Origin: Trileptium ribeirensis
Taxonomy: Eukaryota; Nematoda; Enoplea; Enoplida; Thoracostomopsidae
DNA: 64,000 nt
Assembly (NCBI GenBank): GCA_030248225.1
Contig: JASANE010030014.1
Span: forward strand, 1 to 64,000
Direction of reading: 5' to 3'
Shown: piece by piece, positions 34,201 through 45,199 of the stretch
Position numbering within the stretch: the stretch's first letter is position 1
How the letters are laid out: each line of letters opens with the position of its first letter
The notes under the pieces: model-generated
What the model was told of the DNA's origin: nothing
The model's input: the letters and a program-made list of their open reading frames with translations, nothing else
Database searches by the model: none
Translations under genes and position numbers: made by a program

Positions 34201-35967
34201 CTTTAGCGTGGCAGATTAATTAATACGTTTGTAGTCTACTCTGCTGTCCCGTGGTACACTATTCCTGCAAAAAATCATTACGGACAGTTGTCTTCAACAG
34301 CAGTTGGCACCTGAGTAAGATTTTCGTTACGCTGGATCGAACCACCATGTTGGCTTTGATTATCCAAGTATGACAAGAGAAGCATACACTGTTTATGATG
34401 TTTTGCGGCTTCGCCAAATATTTTTGTGCAAATAGTGTAAATGATGTGATTCAACTTTGTTTTCCGTAAACGCTTTTGTGACTTATTTCTATGAACAGAA
34501 CAGCTCCTGCACTTATAACACTGTTATATATCATACTTTGAAAAATAATCCCACACAGAATCTCTGTGGATTAAAACATAAGACTCGTAGCATACCTGAC
34601 AGCGGCGTTGCTGCGGGGGCGAGGGGTGCGGTGGAAGGGACTGTGGAATGCGGATAAGCCAAAAGCCAAAAATTCGTATGATTCGGTCACCGATCAGGCA
34701 AAATTTTAAATTCACTGTATGACGTCCTGAACCACTGTGTTAACTCAGAAGAATTAATAAAGCGTCCATTGTTTAACACCGCAAATCGTTGGGATTTATT
34801 GTAGTGTTGCATTTATGCATTTCTGTATTATTGCATCTGTAATAGATCCCAAATTTTTATCTAAGGTGAATCTGAGTCAACAAATTCTTCATGTTAAGGA
34901 AGAAAACATCGTTTAAGCCATGATATATGGAAAATATTGAATAAAACAATAAACTCTACGATACACACTGCCACCAGGAGCACTGGTTTACGATGTGATG
35001 CTACCATCACAAGTCTTCTCAAGTAACGGTTTTTACTTTTTGTTTAGCTGTATACATGTGACTGTATACTCGTGCAAAATGGCCCGCTGTAACATTCATA
35101 AAGTGCCAAGACAAGCTATGCCATCACTAATTACGAAACTGTTCAACACACGTATGCTTATCATTAAGTTTTAACAACCGAGCAATGTTGAGTTTAGGTG
35201 CCTGTAATATAATATTGGTATGCTAGTTCTTTATATTATGACAAAAATTGCCACTATGGCCGTTAATATTCGAAAATATGATCGGACGATTTTCAATCAG
35301 TTATTTAACAACACTATTCACAAAGTTTTCGAAATTGGAATATGTGGAAATGGATCAACACGGAACCTAAAGCATTATTATATAATATACACTTGTATTT
35401 ATTATATATTAATCAAATGATGGATTTGTAAACCTGAAATCATAAGTTTACTGCATTAAAGTATCCGAAGTTATTAGCGCTATTTTAAATTATTTTTATT
35501 GCCAAGTCAACACCAGTAAAACATTGTAGATCACAGTGAAACGTGGATACCCAACAAGGACAGTAAGAGCTCTAGTCACATATTCAAAAATTTTCATACT
35601 ATATTTTTGTATCTAATGTTGAAAACAGCAAAACTTCGCTTCAAGGTAAGTATTGTCCCAAACAATATGTCCCATTTCATAAACAATGGTTGCTGCACTA
35701 AAGCGGAAACAAATGCAGCGAATAATATAGAAAGCTACGCTTCCAGTAGCTTACCATCTTCTAAACCTATTTATATCTCAAAATGATCTCGGAATAACTA
35801 CAAAAAAAGCGTCTTTAGCTGATCGTATTACAAATACCACAAATATGCACACTGAAATTTACGCTCGACTATGGCATGCAAACGTACAGTGGTGCTCTTC
35901 TAAAAACCAAATTCAACAGCAGTTGTAGAAACTGCCCCGAAGAAAAGAAGCTCTTTCGGCGATTATT
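31235..35967. other. Receptor 3' UTR and intergenic DNA
   Basis: An AATAAA at 31906-31911 could end the receptor transcript. The rest is AT-rich with only short, non-coding-like open frames. Nothing else was recognised. Confidence 0.5.
31906..31911 (+). terminator. Candidate poly(A) signal of the receptor gene
   Basis: AATAAA about 670 bp past the stop codon. An ATTAAA about 85 bases earlier is an alternative. Confidence 0.35.
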
Positions 35968-36716
35968 CAGAACGTAGTGAAACGTAGTGCAGATTGTGTG
36001 TGGCAGGGGTGAAATCTGAAATCTTTTAAATTCTGTCTGTATGCATGTGTGTGATCGCCATAACTCGGGAGCTTCATAATCTTGGGCTCATTGCAACCGG
36101 CATAGTCGATCGAACGTTTTTTGAATTGGGGCCTGGTTCCGGGGTCAGGGATCAAAATGTGTGTTTTTTGCCCCATTTTACCCCATTTTAGTACCTTTTA
36201 CGGAAGCAATGTTATTTTTGTCTTAATAGCTTTCGAATTTTTCGAATTTTTTTTCTCTGGTTTGTTTTATTTCATTGTAAATTGATAAATGCGGATGCTT
36301 CTTTTTTGCCGATGTTTTTTTCGATGTACGGCACCATCGTGGTCCCTCGACTCAAAATTAGAAATTTTGATTTGACGTCCTAGGCGGCTGAAAAGGTTTA
36401 CTTGGGGTTTTCGGGCATGGCAAACTCATTGCTGGTGTTGATTTGGCTCTACGATCCATGGTTCCATGGGTACGTGGGTATGGCGCTGCTATGATTCATC
36501 GATCCAAAATTACTAATTTTACTGTTACGTCATGGGAGCCTGATAGCTTGCACTTGGGGATTTTGGGGCATAGGAAACCTATTGCCGGTGTTAGTTTTGT
36601 TCTAACTTGCGCGGTATTGTGTGATATACACATATAGCATATAGACGTATGCTACCGAGAGCTGATTGGCTGTGTACGCAAAAGGCGTAGGTGTACCTAC
36701 GCTTCACTACATTCTG
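35968..36716. mobile_element. Inverted-repeat element with internal duplication, about 749 bp
   Basis: CAGAACGTAGTGAAACGTAG at the left is matched inverted at 36697-36716 (17 of 20 bases). Inside, two copies of about 110 bp lie 152 bp apart (from TCAAAATTAG near 36352 and TCCAAAATTAC near 36503, both continuing to CTTGGGG and then CCGGTGTT or a close variant). An 18-bp perfect palindrome, GCGTAGGTGTACCTACGC, overlaps the right end. No ORF suggests a transposase. Confidence 0.65.
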
Positions 36717-38842
36717 CAATCTCGGTAGAATTACTAGTTTAATTTAGGGCTGCTAAAACGTAATATAAGCAAACGCGAAACGCTGTCGAGATATGCAAAT
36801 TTCGAATGACGCAAAATAATAATTCATTTTGCAGTTAGCTAGCAAAACCAGCATATAGGGTTTCGTTTCCAAAATTATTTCAACAGAGAATTATACATCA
36901 GGCCGAAATATTCTAAGTTTCACAGTAGCGAAACTGGTATTCACCACCGATTACGACGCTAAAACAGATAAATTCTACATGCTGATGCATTAAGGACTCA
37001 GGGGTAGCCCGGGACGGCGGTGGAGGTCATCTCAGTTGGCGGATGTCATCTCATTGGGAGGTTACAGGTGATTTAGGGAGGTCCTCCAGGGACACTAAGA
37101 ATAGTTCACGACCCCCGCCCCATTCACCTCCTTCGTTTCTTCCAATTTAACTTCCATGTTTACCATTGTCTCAAATATTTGCTAAAATGTTAAATTTTCA
37201 ATTTGCCACGAGATCATGGGTGTAGTGGGAAGGTATTGCGGAGAACTGGGGTGGGAGCGGGGTTAGGGTGGTACCTTAAGGGAGCTAGACCAGGGCACGA
37301 TCCGAGGCCTCAGGGGCTAGCGCCGCTCAACACCTGCTTCTAAATGTATGCCGATAAAAATAGCAGACATGAGATGCAAAAGCTTGTTGTAACTACATAG
37401 ATCAAAGCAGATATAGATGCATAACGCTTTGGGGATGTGACACATGGAGTTAAAGCCATACATACAGTACTGCAAAAATTGATTTGCTGGAATGGGTTTT
37501 GTTCAACGCATTGAGTATTTCTTGTACGGTATCATATAAATACGATAAATTATATATTTACAAGCTCTGACATCACTTAATTATACATTCACTTTGTGAA
37601 CAAAATGTACAGCGTCGTGTCATTGAATTTAGCACTTGTTTCGACTTCCAAGATCATAGTAGGGTTTGAAGTTGAAGGGCAATTCCACAACAATACTCAA
37701 ATCAAAATAAGACAAAACTGGGCATGAGCTTAACACGTATGTATGATTTACACTATTACGACTTGTTGGCCAAGTTATAACGAGAACAATAAATTCCGTG
37801 AACGACGATTTGCAATGAGCATGTTTTACAATGGTCTAAAACAGCCCAAGTCGCAGCCTATCCGTGGTGACAAAACGAACTTTTAAATAGCACTACCCTT
37901 CCGTTTGTTATTTTGACAGCTTTAAAAGTGTACTGTCTGACATAAATTTGCTGTCTGACATAGGTATTTCTATAGAATACGTACATTTTAGTTGCCTGAA
38001 ATATATCAGCACTTTTCTTCTGTGTACAATGTTGACTATTAATTGTCTACTCGAATGCCGCTTTACACTCAATGTTGATAACATATAAGGTCTACAAAAA
38101 TATCGTCAATATCAGAACCGTCGAAAATTTAATTTTTATTGTATACATGGACCATGATCATTCTTATCAGTCGCTGTTTGTTAGGAAATCAGGCTGGTTG
38201 ACGTAGGATGACGATAAAGTGTCATAAGCTCTATATGTCGCACCTGACCATGTGTTTCAACTTATTTTTTATTACACATGCCCCAAAGCTACACATGTAG
38301 TCATCAAATTTCTTCCTCCAAGTTCACTTTCGCATGACCTTTAGTATTTCACACGACCATGGACAAGATGTTAATGTATTAATTTGGCATTGTCTAGTAA
38401 CCAACAATTACCATTAATATTATAATCACAGTTGCCACCGAAACAATAAGCTTTCATTTATGTTGTCGGCAGCCGTTAATCTAATTGTAACTAATTGTTG
38501 CATGTAAAACTAAGCGACGATTATATTGCTGTTATACCATCGTTTTAGACTACTGAGATCTGTAGCAAATATTGTAGCGCCTTAAATCGTGATCAGTGTT
38601 AAACAGCTTTTCATTTTTAATTAATAATCTATCGTCTGGTCATGGGTACATCCGGTATACAGTATTTTCGGTGAGATAGGCAAATCGTATAGTAGATATT
38701 AGCTGCAACATGCTTGTAGAATGTTACATCTACAACGCATGACAATGGTTTTATACCTTTCACTACAGTCGCTAAATGCAGACTAGTTAAACCACCGTAC
38801 AACGATGAACCGTACTCACGCCGAAGATACCAAAAATTGTGC
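36717..38842. other. Intergenic, with a GC-rich repeat
   Basis: A GC-rich, AG-biased stretch at about 37000-37330 seems related to the dispersed repeats at 26730 and 39910. The rest is AT-rich with no recognised feature. A minus-strand AATAAA (TTTATT at 38268-38273) is a possible poly(A) signal for the gene that ends at 38843. Confidence 0.45.
38268..38273 (-). terminator. Candidate poly(A) signal of the minus-strand gene
   Basis: AATAAA on the minus strand, about 570 bp beyond the TGA stop at 38843-38845. Confidence 0.3.
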
Positions 38843-39487
38843 TCATACAACATCTTCGCGCATAACAATCTGCCTGCTCGGATCAACAACTGCGTTTGGA
38901 TCCTGACAATCGATTTGCCGAATTATATCGTCAATTTGTCGATCATACATCGAATCGCTTATATCTATACCGGCTGCAACAACTACATCGTCATCATCAT
39001 CGTCTTCGTCGCTATCAATATTTCTTGTTCGATTTGGACGGTCTGAAATAATTTGACGCTGCCTTATTGTGGTGTTGGTGTTACTACTATGATGGTGATG
39101 ATGATATAGTTCAGCACTTGTTACGCCAGTTGTTACTGCGCTACTGCTACCACCGCCGATGCCTTCTCCGGTATCAAGTGACGAAGACGATGGGGCTATA
39201 ATTCCGCTTGTGGTTATACCTGCAACGGAACTGTTTATTGTCGTTAGTCTACCAACACCCGATCGATAATTATTGTTATCATTGTCGTCATTGCCATCTT
39301 CATCGTCGTCAACGTCATCGTCATTGCTGTAGCCAATATTCGCCGAGGGTGAGCTGCCAATTTTGCGATCAAATAAGTCGATGCTGTCTACGCCAGCTGC
39401 ATCGGCGGGTGATACGGTCGCCGTCGTTAGTTTTGGAAGCATACAGTGCTCTTCATCGTCGTCAGTCTCGCCGTGATTTGAATCGAT
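38843..39487 (-). CDS. Last exon of unrecognised membrane protein: acidic tail
   Basis: It continues from the exon 40786-41376 in phase 0 after acceptor TTTATTTCAG. The 214 residues are low in complexity: Asp/Glu clusters near the start, a DDDVDDDEDGNDDNDNNN run, a Ser/Gly/Thr middle, HHHHH, and a second run of six or more Asp. It ends REDVV-stop. The D-V-V end would fit a class III PDZ-binding motif, which is speculative. Triplet runs (GAT, CAC) make length changes likely. The long open frame and clean splice site support a real exon although no family could be recognised. Confidence 0.75.
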   Translation of the reverse strand: MDSNHGETDDDEEHCMLPKLTTATVSPADAAGVDSIDLFDRKIGSSPSANIGYSNDDDVDDDEDGNDDNDNNNYRSGVGRLTTINSSVAGITTSGIIAPSSSSLDTGEGIGGGSSSAVTTGVTSAELYHHHHHSSNTNTTIRQRQIISDRPNRTRNIDSDEDDDDDDVVVAAGIDISDSMYDRQIDDIIRQIDCQDPNAVVDPSRQIVMREDVV

Positions 39488-40785
39488 CTGAAATAAATGT
39501 TGAAGAGAAATATTTATTATTGTATTTTTGTTTTATTAAGTGAAACTGTTAAACTCATGAGCAAGGCATCGCTTCAAAACATTCACAAGGCTTATGCTTA
39601 ATAAATAATTAGACTTTAACTATTTGAAACGTGTACCGGGCTATATTTCGTGGCCGCACGTTGGCAATGTTTCACTCACTTGTCGCCAGGACTCAAATCC
39701 CCGTTGCATGATTGCAAGAGATGGACACACAACAGAGTTATTCAAGAATCTAGCTCGATTTTTGCAGAACTTTGGTGCGGAATTTAGCTATAAAAAATCT
39801 AACCACAAAGGTGTAATTCCACAAATACGAGCCATTGTCCATGGTTGACGCAATCATGAATATATTTGAAGAAACTGTCTAGTTTGCTTACATTAAATCA
39901 TGTCAAAGGTTTCTTGGCTTAGAGGTAGATGGTCATGGGTTATGTCCTGGGGGTAAATTTCAGAAATTTTTAAGAACTCAAAAGTTTCCTTAATTTTTGC
40001 CAATTTGTGATCAATTTTCCTAATTGCCCGTATTTTGCTAGTTGCCCCCCATTAAAATAAAAAAATAAACCTCAACTTTTGCCACTTTTTACACTATTTT
40101 AGGTATTTTTCGCTAAACTTTTCTGCGCCGTAGGCGTGCGGGGGAGCAGGGGTTGCAGAGCCTTAAAATGGCGTGCGTAGTCTTAAAAAGTCTGTGTGGA
40201 GCCTTTAGGGGTGATGGTAGATTTGCCTTGCGGAAGTACTACTCTTAACCCTTAGTGGGAGTACCCCCTTCTACCACTGTCAATACTGCATTAAATCCTA
40301 TTTTGTTCAATTGTATTACAAGTTTACTCTATATATATTTACTTATTGATCCAAATTTATTATAAATTTTAAGCATACTACTTATTTCCATGACATTCTA
40401 TTTTTCATGGCTTCTGATTGCCACATATTTTACTGTAAAAGATGTTATGCCTTTTCATAGTGGTTGAAAATGTGGATACTAGACCTATGGAGGTTCTGTT
40501 TGAACTTAAGTATATATGCACTAAGAGGTTCCTGATATATCGCGCATCACCGTCATGCCAGTATTGAAATCAAATCTGGAAAATTTCATCAACTTGTAGA
40601 AAGAAAAGTATATATAGAAGAGTTTATTCTGCTGTCTTGTTACTTATCGTTATAGTGATTTCAGTGACACACATTTCCTTCCAAGGCACAGCCAAACATT
40701 GAGACTTCGTTTTCTTTTAATTTTTAGATAACTTTTCAATTTATCCGCATAAGGCAATATAAAATGCGCTAGCATTTATGCTAAC
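39488..40785 (-). other. Intron of the minus-strand gene
   Basis: On the minus strand it starts GTTAGC and ends TTTCAG. It holds a member of the dispersed repeat at about 39910-40270. Confidence 0.75.
39910..40270. repeat. Dispersed repeat, member 2
   Basis: Shares CAGAAATTTTTAAGAACTCA and GCCAATTTGTGATCAA with the repeat at 26730-26900. Its right part is GC-rich. Confidence 0.5.
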
Positions 40786-41376
40786 CTGAATATGTGGCAG
40801 AGGTGATTTCTGTAATTGCTGGTCTTTGGTCACAGACGAAATAGCGTTCAACTGAATCGCAAAATTCGGGTCGTTGTTTGTGGATTGACCCGTAATTGGA
40901 GCAGTTGACTTGTACAATGCTGGCACACTGACACGATTTCCCACCATACCACCTCCGATACCGCTACGTCCGCCACTGCCGCCATTGCCCTGAAGACTTG
41001 TATTAGTTGTATTGATAAGCGTCTGTCTTTCTTTTGGACTCGAAGCTATATTGGTTACAGCGCCGGGGCCACCATCAGTAGCATTCATATGAGCGTAAAG
41101 GAGATCAGCAGAATGATGCCTATGCCGATGTCGACGTGTAAAAGCGTATGCTAGGCCAACGAGCAGTCCCAGGAAGACGATTGTGTACAATAATATTGTC
41201 ATTGCAATGACACATAGTTCAACTGTTCGAAGCGTTGTACGGACTTCTTCAAGCGTTCGTATTCCACGCATTAGTTCATCGACAACATCTGCCATTATTG
41301 TAAATGCACGTTGTCGATTCATACCATAGAACGTACCCATCGAATCGCGATGTCGCCTCGAAATTGGTTTTTGCAA
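40786..41376 (-). CDS. Penultimate exon of unrecognised membrane protein
   Basis: 197 codons after acceptor CTCGATTTAG, ending at CAG/GTTAGC. An internal Met lies near residue 13, but the acceptor suggests that earlier exons exist upstream (above 41377). A heptad-like charged stretch (about residues 30-50, DELMRGIRTLEEVRTTLRTV) leads into one strong transmembrane helix at about 52-79, followed by RRHRHRHH, which marks the cytoplasmic side. A Gly-rich stretch follows at about 130-145. This could be the last membrane span and tail of a larger multipass or single-pass protein. I do not recognise the family. It lies tail-to-tail with the receptor gene. Confidence 0.78.
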
Positions 41377-41559
41377 CTAAATCGAGATTTTTTTCTAGCA
41401 ATAATAATCGGACATTGCACAAAATTCCAAACTTAGTGAGACCATTGAAAGTCTAAAACCAATGCAGTTTTATGCGTTTTTAAACGGAATAGACCAGCTA
41501 CATTATTTTGTTATTATTAAAATTCTACCGTGTCACATATATAGTTAAAATCATATGCG
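41377..41559. other. Upstream flank of the minus-strand gene
   Basis: The pyrimidine-rich acceptor tract on the minus strand, then AT-rich DNA. The 5' exons of the gene were not found between here and the window end. Confidence 0.5.
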
Positions 41560-42530
41560 CTGAAAAATATAAGAATTTCGCAGAATTAAATTCATAAAAA
41601 TTTCAGTCGAAATTTTTGTGAGGCCTGACGGTGAAATTTAATATTTGAATTCAACGAAACGAAGGTATGAGTCTAATTTTCTGGTTCTTTGATGTCGCTG
41701 TCTGAAACAGAAGGAGGCGCCTATTAAATTCATAAAAATGTCAGTGTAACTTTGTGTGACGCTTAAATCAATATTCGAATGGATATCTTTAGGTGAGAAA
41801 CTGAAATTTTAGTCTAATTAATTGTAACCCTTGTAACTCTTTTATGTTTGTGATTCGTCCAATGTTCGAAAAACTCAAGCCGGCGCCAGAGATCGAATCA
41901 GGAACACAACCACTAACAAAGTGCATTAGGAGCATTTTGAATTAGCGCGCATGAACAGACTAGATCCGTCACTTGAAGTAGACGTCCTATTCAGTTAAAG
42001 AAAATCCCAGTGGAACTTTCTGTCACGATAAAGTTAATAGTTGAATAGATATCTTCAGATGAGAGAACCTTAAATTTGAGGTCAATTAATTTTCAGTTTC
42101 TTTATTTTCATATACTGTAGACGTCCTATTAAATTATTGACACTTTCAGTGAAACATTCTGTGACAGTAAAATGATTATTTGATCAAATATCTTCAGCTA
42201 AAAAAACTAAATTTATATTAAATTAGTTTTCAGTTTCTTTAAAGCCGTCGTATGAAGTAGACGTTCTTCTAGAGTCATAAAAATTGTAGTGGACGTTTTT
42301 ATGACTTCAGAAATCAATATTTTGATGAATATCTTCAGATAAGAAACCGAAATTTGAGTTCAATTAATTTTTTTGTTTCTTTAAATCTGCCATCTGAAGT
42401 AGAGGTCCTATTAAATTAATAAAAATTTCAGTGAAACATTCTATGACAGTGAAATTCAATTTGGACAGATATCTCCAGATGCGACGCAAAAATTTGAGCC
42501 TAATTAATTTTATGCTTCTGCAAAGGAAAC
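41560..42530. repeat. Degenerate tandem array, unit about 150 bp
   Basis: Six or so diverged units can be read. Each contains phrases such as GAAGTAGACGTCCTATTAAA, AAAATTTCAGTGAAAC, TATCTTCAGATGAGAAAC and TTTGAGTCTAATTAATTTTC in that order. The array is interrupted around 41870-41980 by unrelated sequence with a weak tRNA-like look. Confidence 0.8.
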
Positions 42531-44286
42531 ACCTGCAGTTGATATCCTGAGATCGAAATTTTTTCTACATAAACATTTTAAAACTTTCTATTTCAGTTTT
42601 ACTTGATTTGAGACATTGCAAGAAATCAAAGTGGTTTTATCCATATTTACGAATTATGACCATATTTCATCTCGCATGCGAGATGAGCAGTACAAACTAC
42701 TATGATTGTATCGTAGAGTCAGGTCAAACTGAATGGCATAAGATTATATTTTTGAAGGAACAAGATCTTATTCAATATATGACTCATATAAAGGCCTTAG
42801 TTTAGGCTAAGGCTCATGCTTGGTATATAGACATGCATATAGTTTACGCCTCTTACAATGATTATATAACATTACATACTCAAATCAAGCTGGGTCGTAC
42901 TGTTATATCATTAAAAAGATGGATTTAGTACGGGGAATTGGGGAGGGGGCGTCAGTTATTTTGCTTTACTATTTTATTAATACCGTTCAGGATAAGTGTA
43001 ATACAATATTAATAATCAAGTATGATTATAGCAATGATCAATTTTACCGTAACTGGATTAATACTTCAAACGTCGAACTCGACGACGATTATGACAGCTT
43101 GGTATTTTGTTCCGATACAGACATAAGACATAGTAAGTTAGAATTTACGACTCGTATATATTTCCCAGCTTAAATGTTTTATATGTTTAAAACGTAGAAA
43201 TCGAATTACGCAATATCGCGGGCCTGTTTATTTAACAACATGTCCTATCACCTAAAATATATACTTCTTTAAATATCTTTAATCTTTTACGAACAACATT
43301 TTACTTCCTTCCCAGTGCTATTTTGCATTCCAATACAACTGATTGAAGGATTTGTTGCCTTGATGCTCGTGTTATTTCATAAATAACGACACACAGAATG
43401 TTTTAATATACAGACACATCGGTAGACAGTTACTAGCATCAAATCCGGTAACTGATGACACGTTGACTGTTAATCCTTCGATGGATTTCATTGAACTTCC
43501 TGTAGAAATTTTCAGTTATAAAACAGTACTAAGTACCTAAAATAACTGCAAATTTTGTGAGAAACCATGGTTTGATTTATTTATTACGTTTGAAAAGTAT
43601 TGCGTACATGGGAATTACTGGTCGGAAGATTGGATCCTTGCGGTCCATTGGACCCTCCCATAGCGCTAAAAAGCTGTATTTCTGCAGCAAAATTTTGTAA
43701 CTATTATCGCACCCTACAGGAAGGCTGAGATGGGGTTCGATCGACCGCAACGGCACAATTGTATGCCAGTGCATTCGCATAAAAGTTTATAGCAAACAAA
43801 TCTACATGTTTACACACTAAATAGTTTTGTACGTTATAGTACAAACCGATCAATAAATATTGTTGTTAGTGCTGGATAATTTGCTGGCAAATGGGAGCCT
43901 TTTTCGCTATTCATTGTTAATTTGAACACGTGATATAGCGTGTATTAGTCCATTTTCAACCTACGACCATTTGCAGTCAAATTGCATCCGATTTGATTAT
44001 ACTACTAAATTCTTGACTACCGTATAATGAAATTTTGCTGTTCGTCGTTTCTCATGCTACAACATCCGACTGGGATCCGATAAAATCGCGCAATAATTCG
44101 AATCTCATTTATTGTGAACATATATAATTAGCGTGCGAATCTGACCGGATCAGATCTGATGGAACTTGAACACGCCCTTTGCCGGCGCTGCCAGATTTAC
44201 TATTTATAGAACTATATAAAAAGTTTTGTTCTTCCAAATTTGCTTAGAATCTAGTTTGTTAACAAAAATTTCTCCAAAGTATAATT
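42531..44286. other. No gene recognised
   Basis: AT-rich. A motif TTAGGCTAAGGCT near 42800 recurs at 56310. A stretch near 44135-44180 (GATCAGATCTGATGGAA, then TGAACACGCCC) resembles 28920-28960. Confidence 0.45.
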
Positions 44287-45199
44287 GAATTCGAGTGCAA
44301 TGAGCGAGCGAAGCGAACTCATTCCACTCGCGAGCGAAGAAGGGTGCAACGAGAATTTTCAATTTTGGCTTTGGAGGGGGGTCGAGGAGGTCCTGTCTGT
44401 GTGTGCGTGTGTCTGTGTGTGTGTCTGTGTGTGTCTGTATCACCTGGATCTCGATAACGGCTGGGCGGATGTTGATGCAAGATAGCTCCTTCGAACCGCA
44501 ATGGTCGATTTAGGTGTAGTGACGGAGCCCGATTTTTGAATTTTTTGCCGTGGGAAAAGTTATGGGACAAAATGACGTCATTTTGGCCCATTTTTCGGGC
44601 ATCCCCTCCAGTTTTTGTGAGTTTTCTCAATAAGTACACGAGTTACCCACAAACTAACAGGCCTATTCCATGTAGCTTTCCTAGGGCTTTCCAATGATAT
44701 ATTACAAGTTTTTCAACTACTTTCCAATCTGGAGTCTATAAGCTTATACTTGGCGCCAAGGTTCATATTTGGTGAAAAGTCGTGGGAAATGCAACTAAAC
44801 GTGTGCTTATTGTTGGTTTTAGTGTCGCATATGGGGTTTTCTGGGACAACAAGCTGATTGAGAGTGTCAAAAACATTGTGTGGCAAATATTTTTCACACT
44901 TCTGCTTTATACTTGGTATGAAAAATGAGATTTTTCTCAAGTGTCGATTTGAATTCTTTAACGTTCTTTTCACGGTCAATTGAGGGTTTTATTGAATTAT
45001 TATATTTTTAGTTGATTGTTTCTGTACTCTTTGCATGATGTTTTGTCTGCTGCATACGTTGGCTATCAAAAGAGGCGGGCGTAACTATGACTTATCACTC
45101 ACGGTTTATATAATGCTGCACCTACGTACTACGTGTAGGCTTTGTTTGTGTGTGCTTTCTACAACAGACTTCGGGGGATTGTTCTCACCACTCGAATTC
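44287..45199. mobile_element. Possible element bounded by short inverted repeats
   Basis: GAATTCGAGTG at 44287-44297 is exactly inverted at 45189-45199. The enclosed 0.9 kb has a higher GC content than its flanks, carries a GCGAGCGAAG-type start and a TGTGTC microsatellite, and has no long ORF. The boundary is tentative, because 11 bp is short. Confidence 0.45.
44396..44440. repeat. (TGTGTC/TG)n microsatellite
   Basis: A run of TGTGTGTC-type units inside the possible element 44287-45199. Confidence 0.9.

Noticed and set aside
41878..41930. tRNA-like sequence on the minus strand (GATTCGATC box)
   Set aside because: The B box is fair but the A box is poor and no stem can be drawn.
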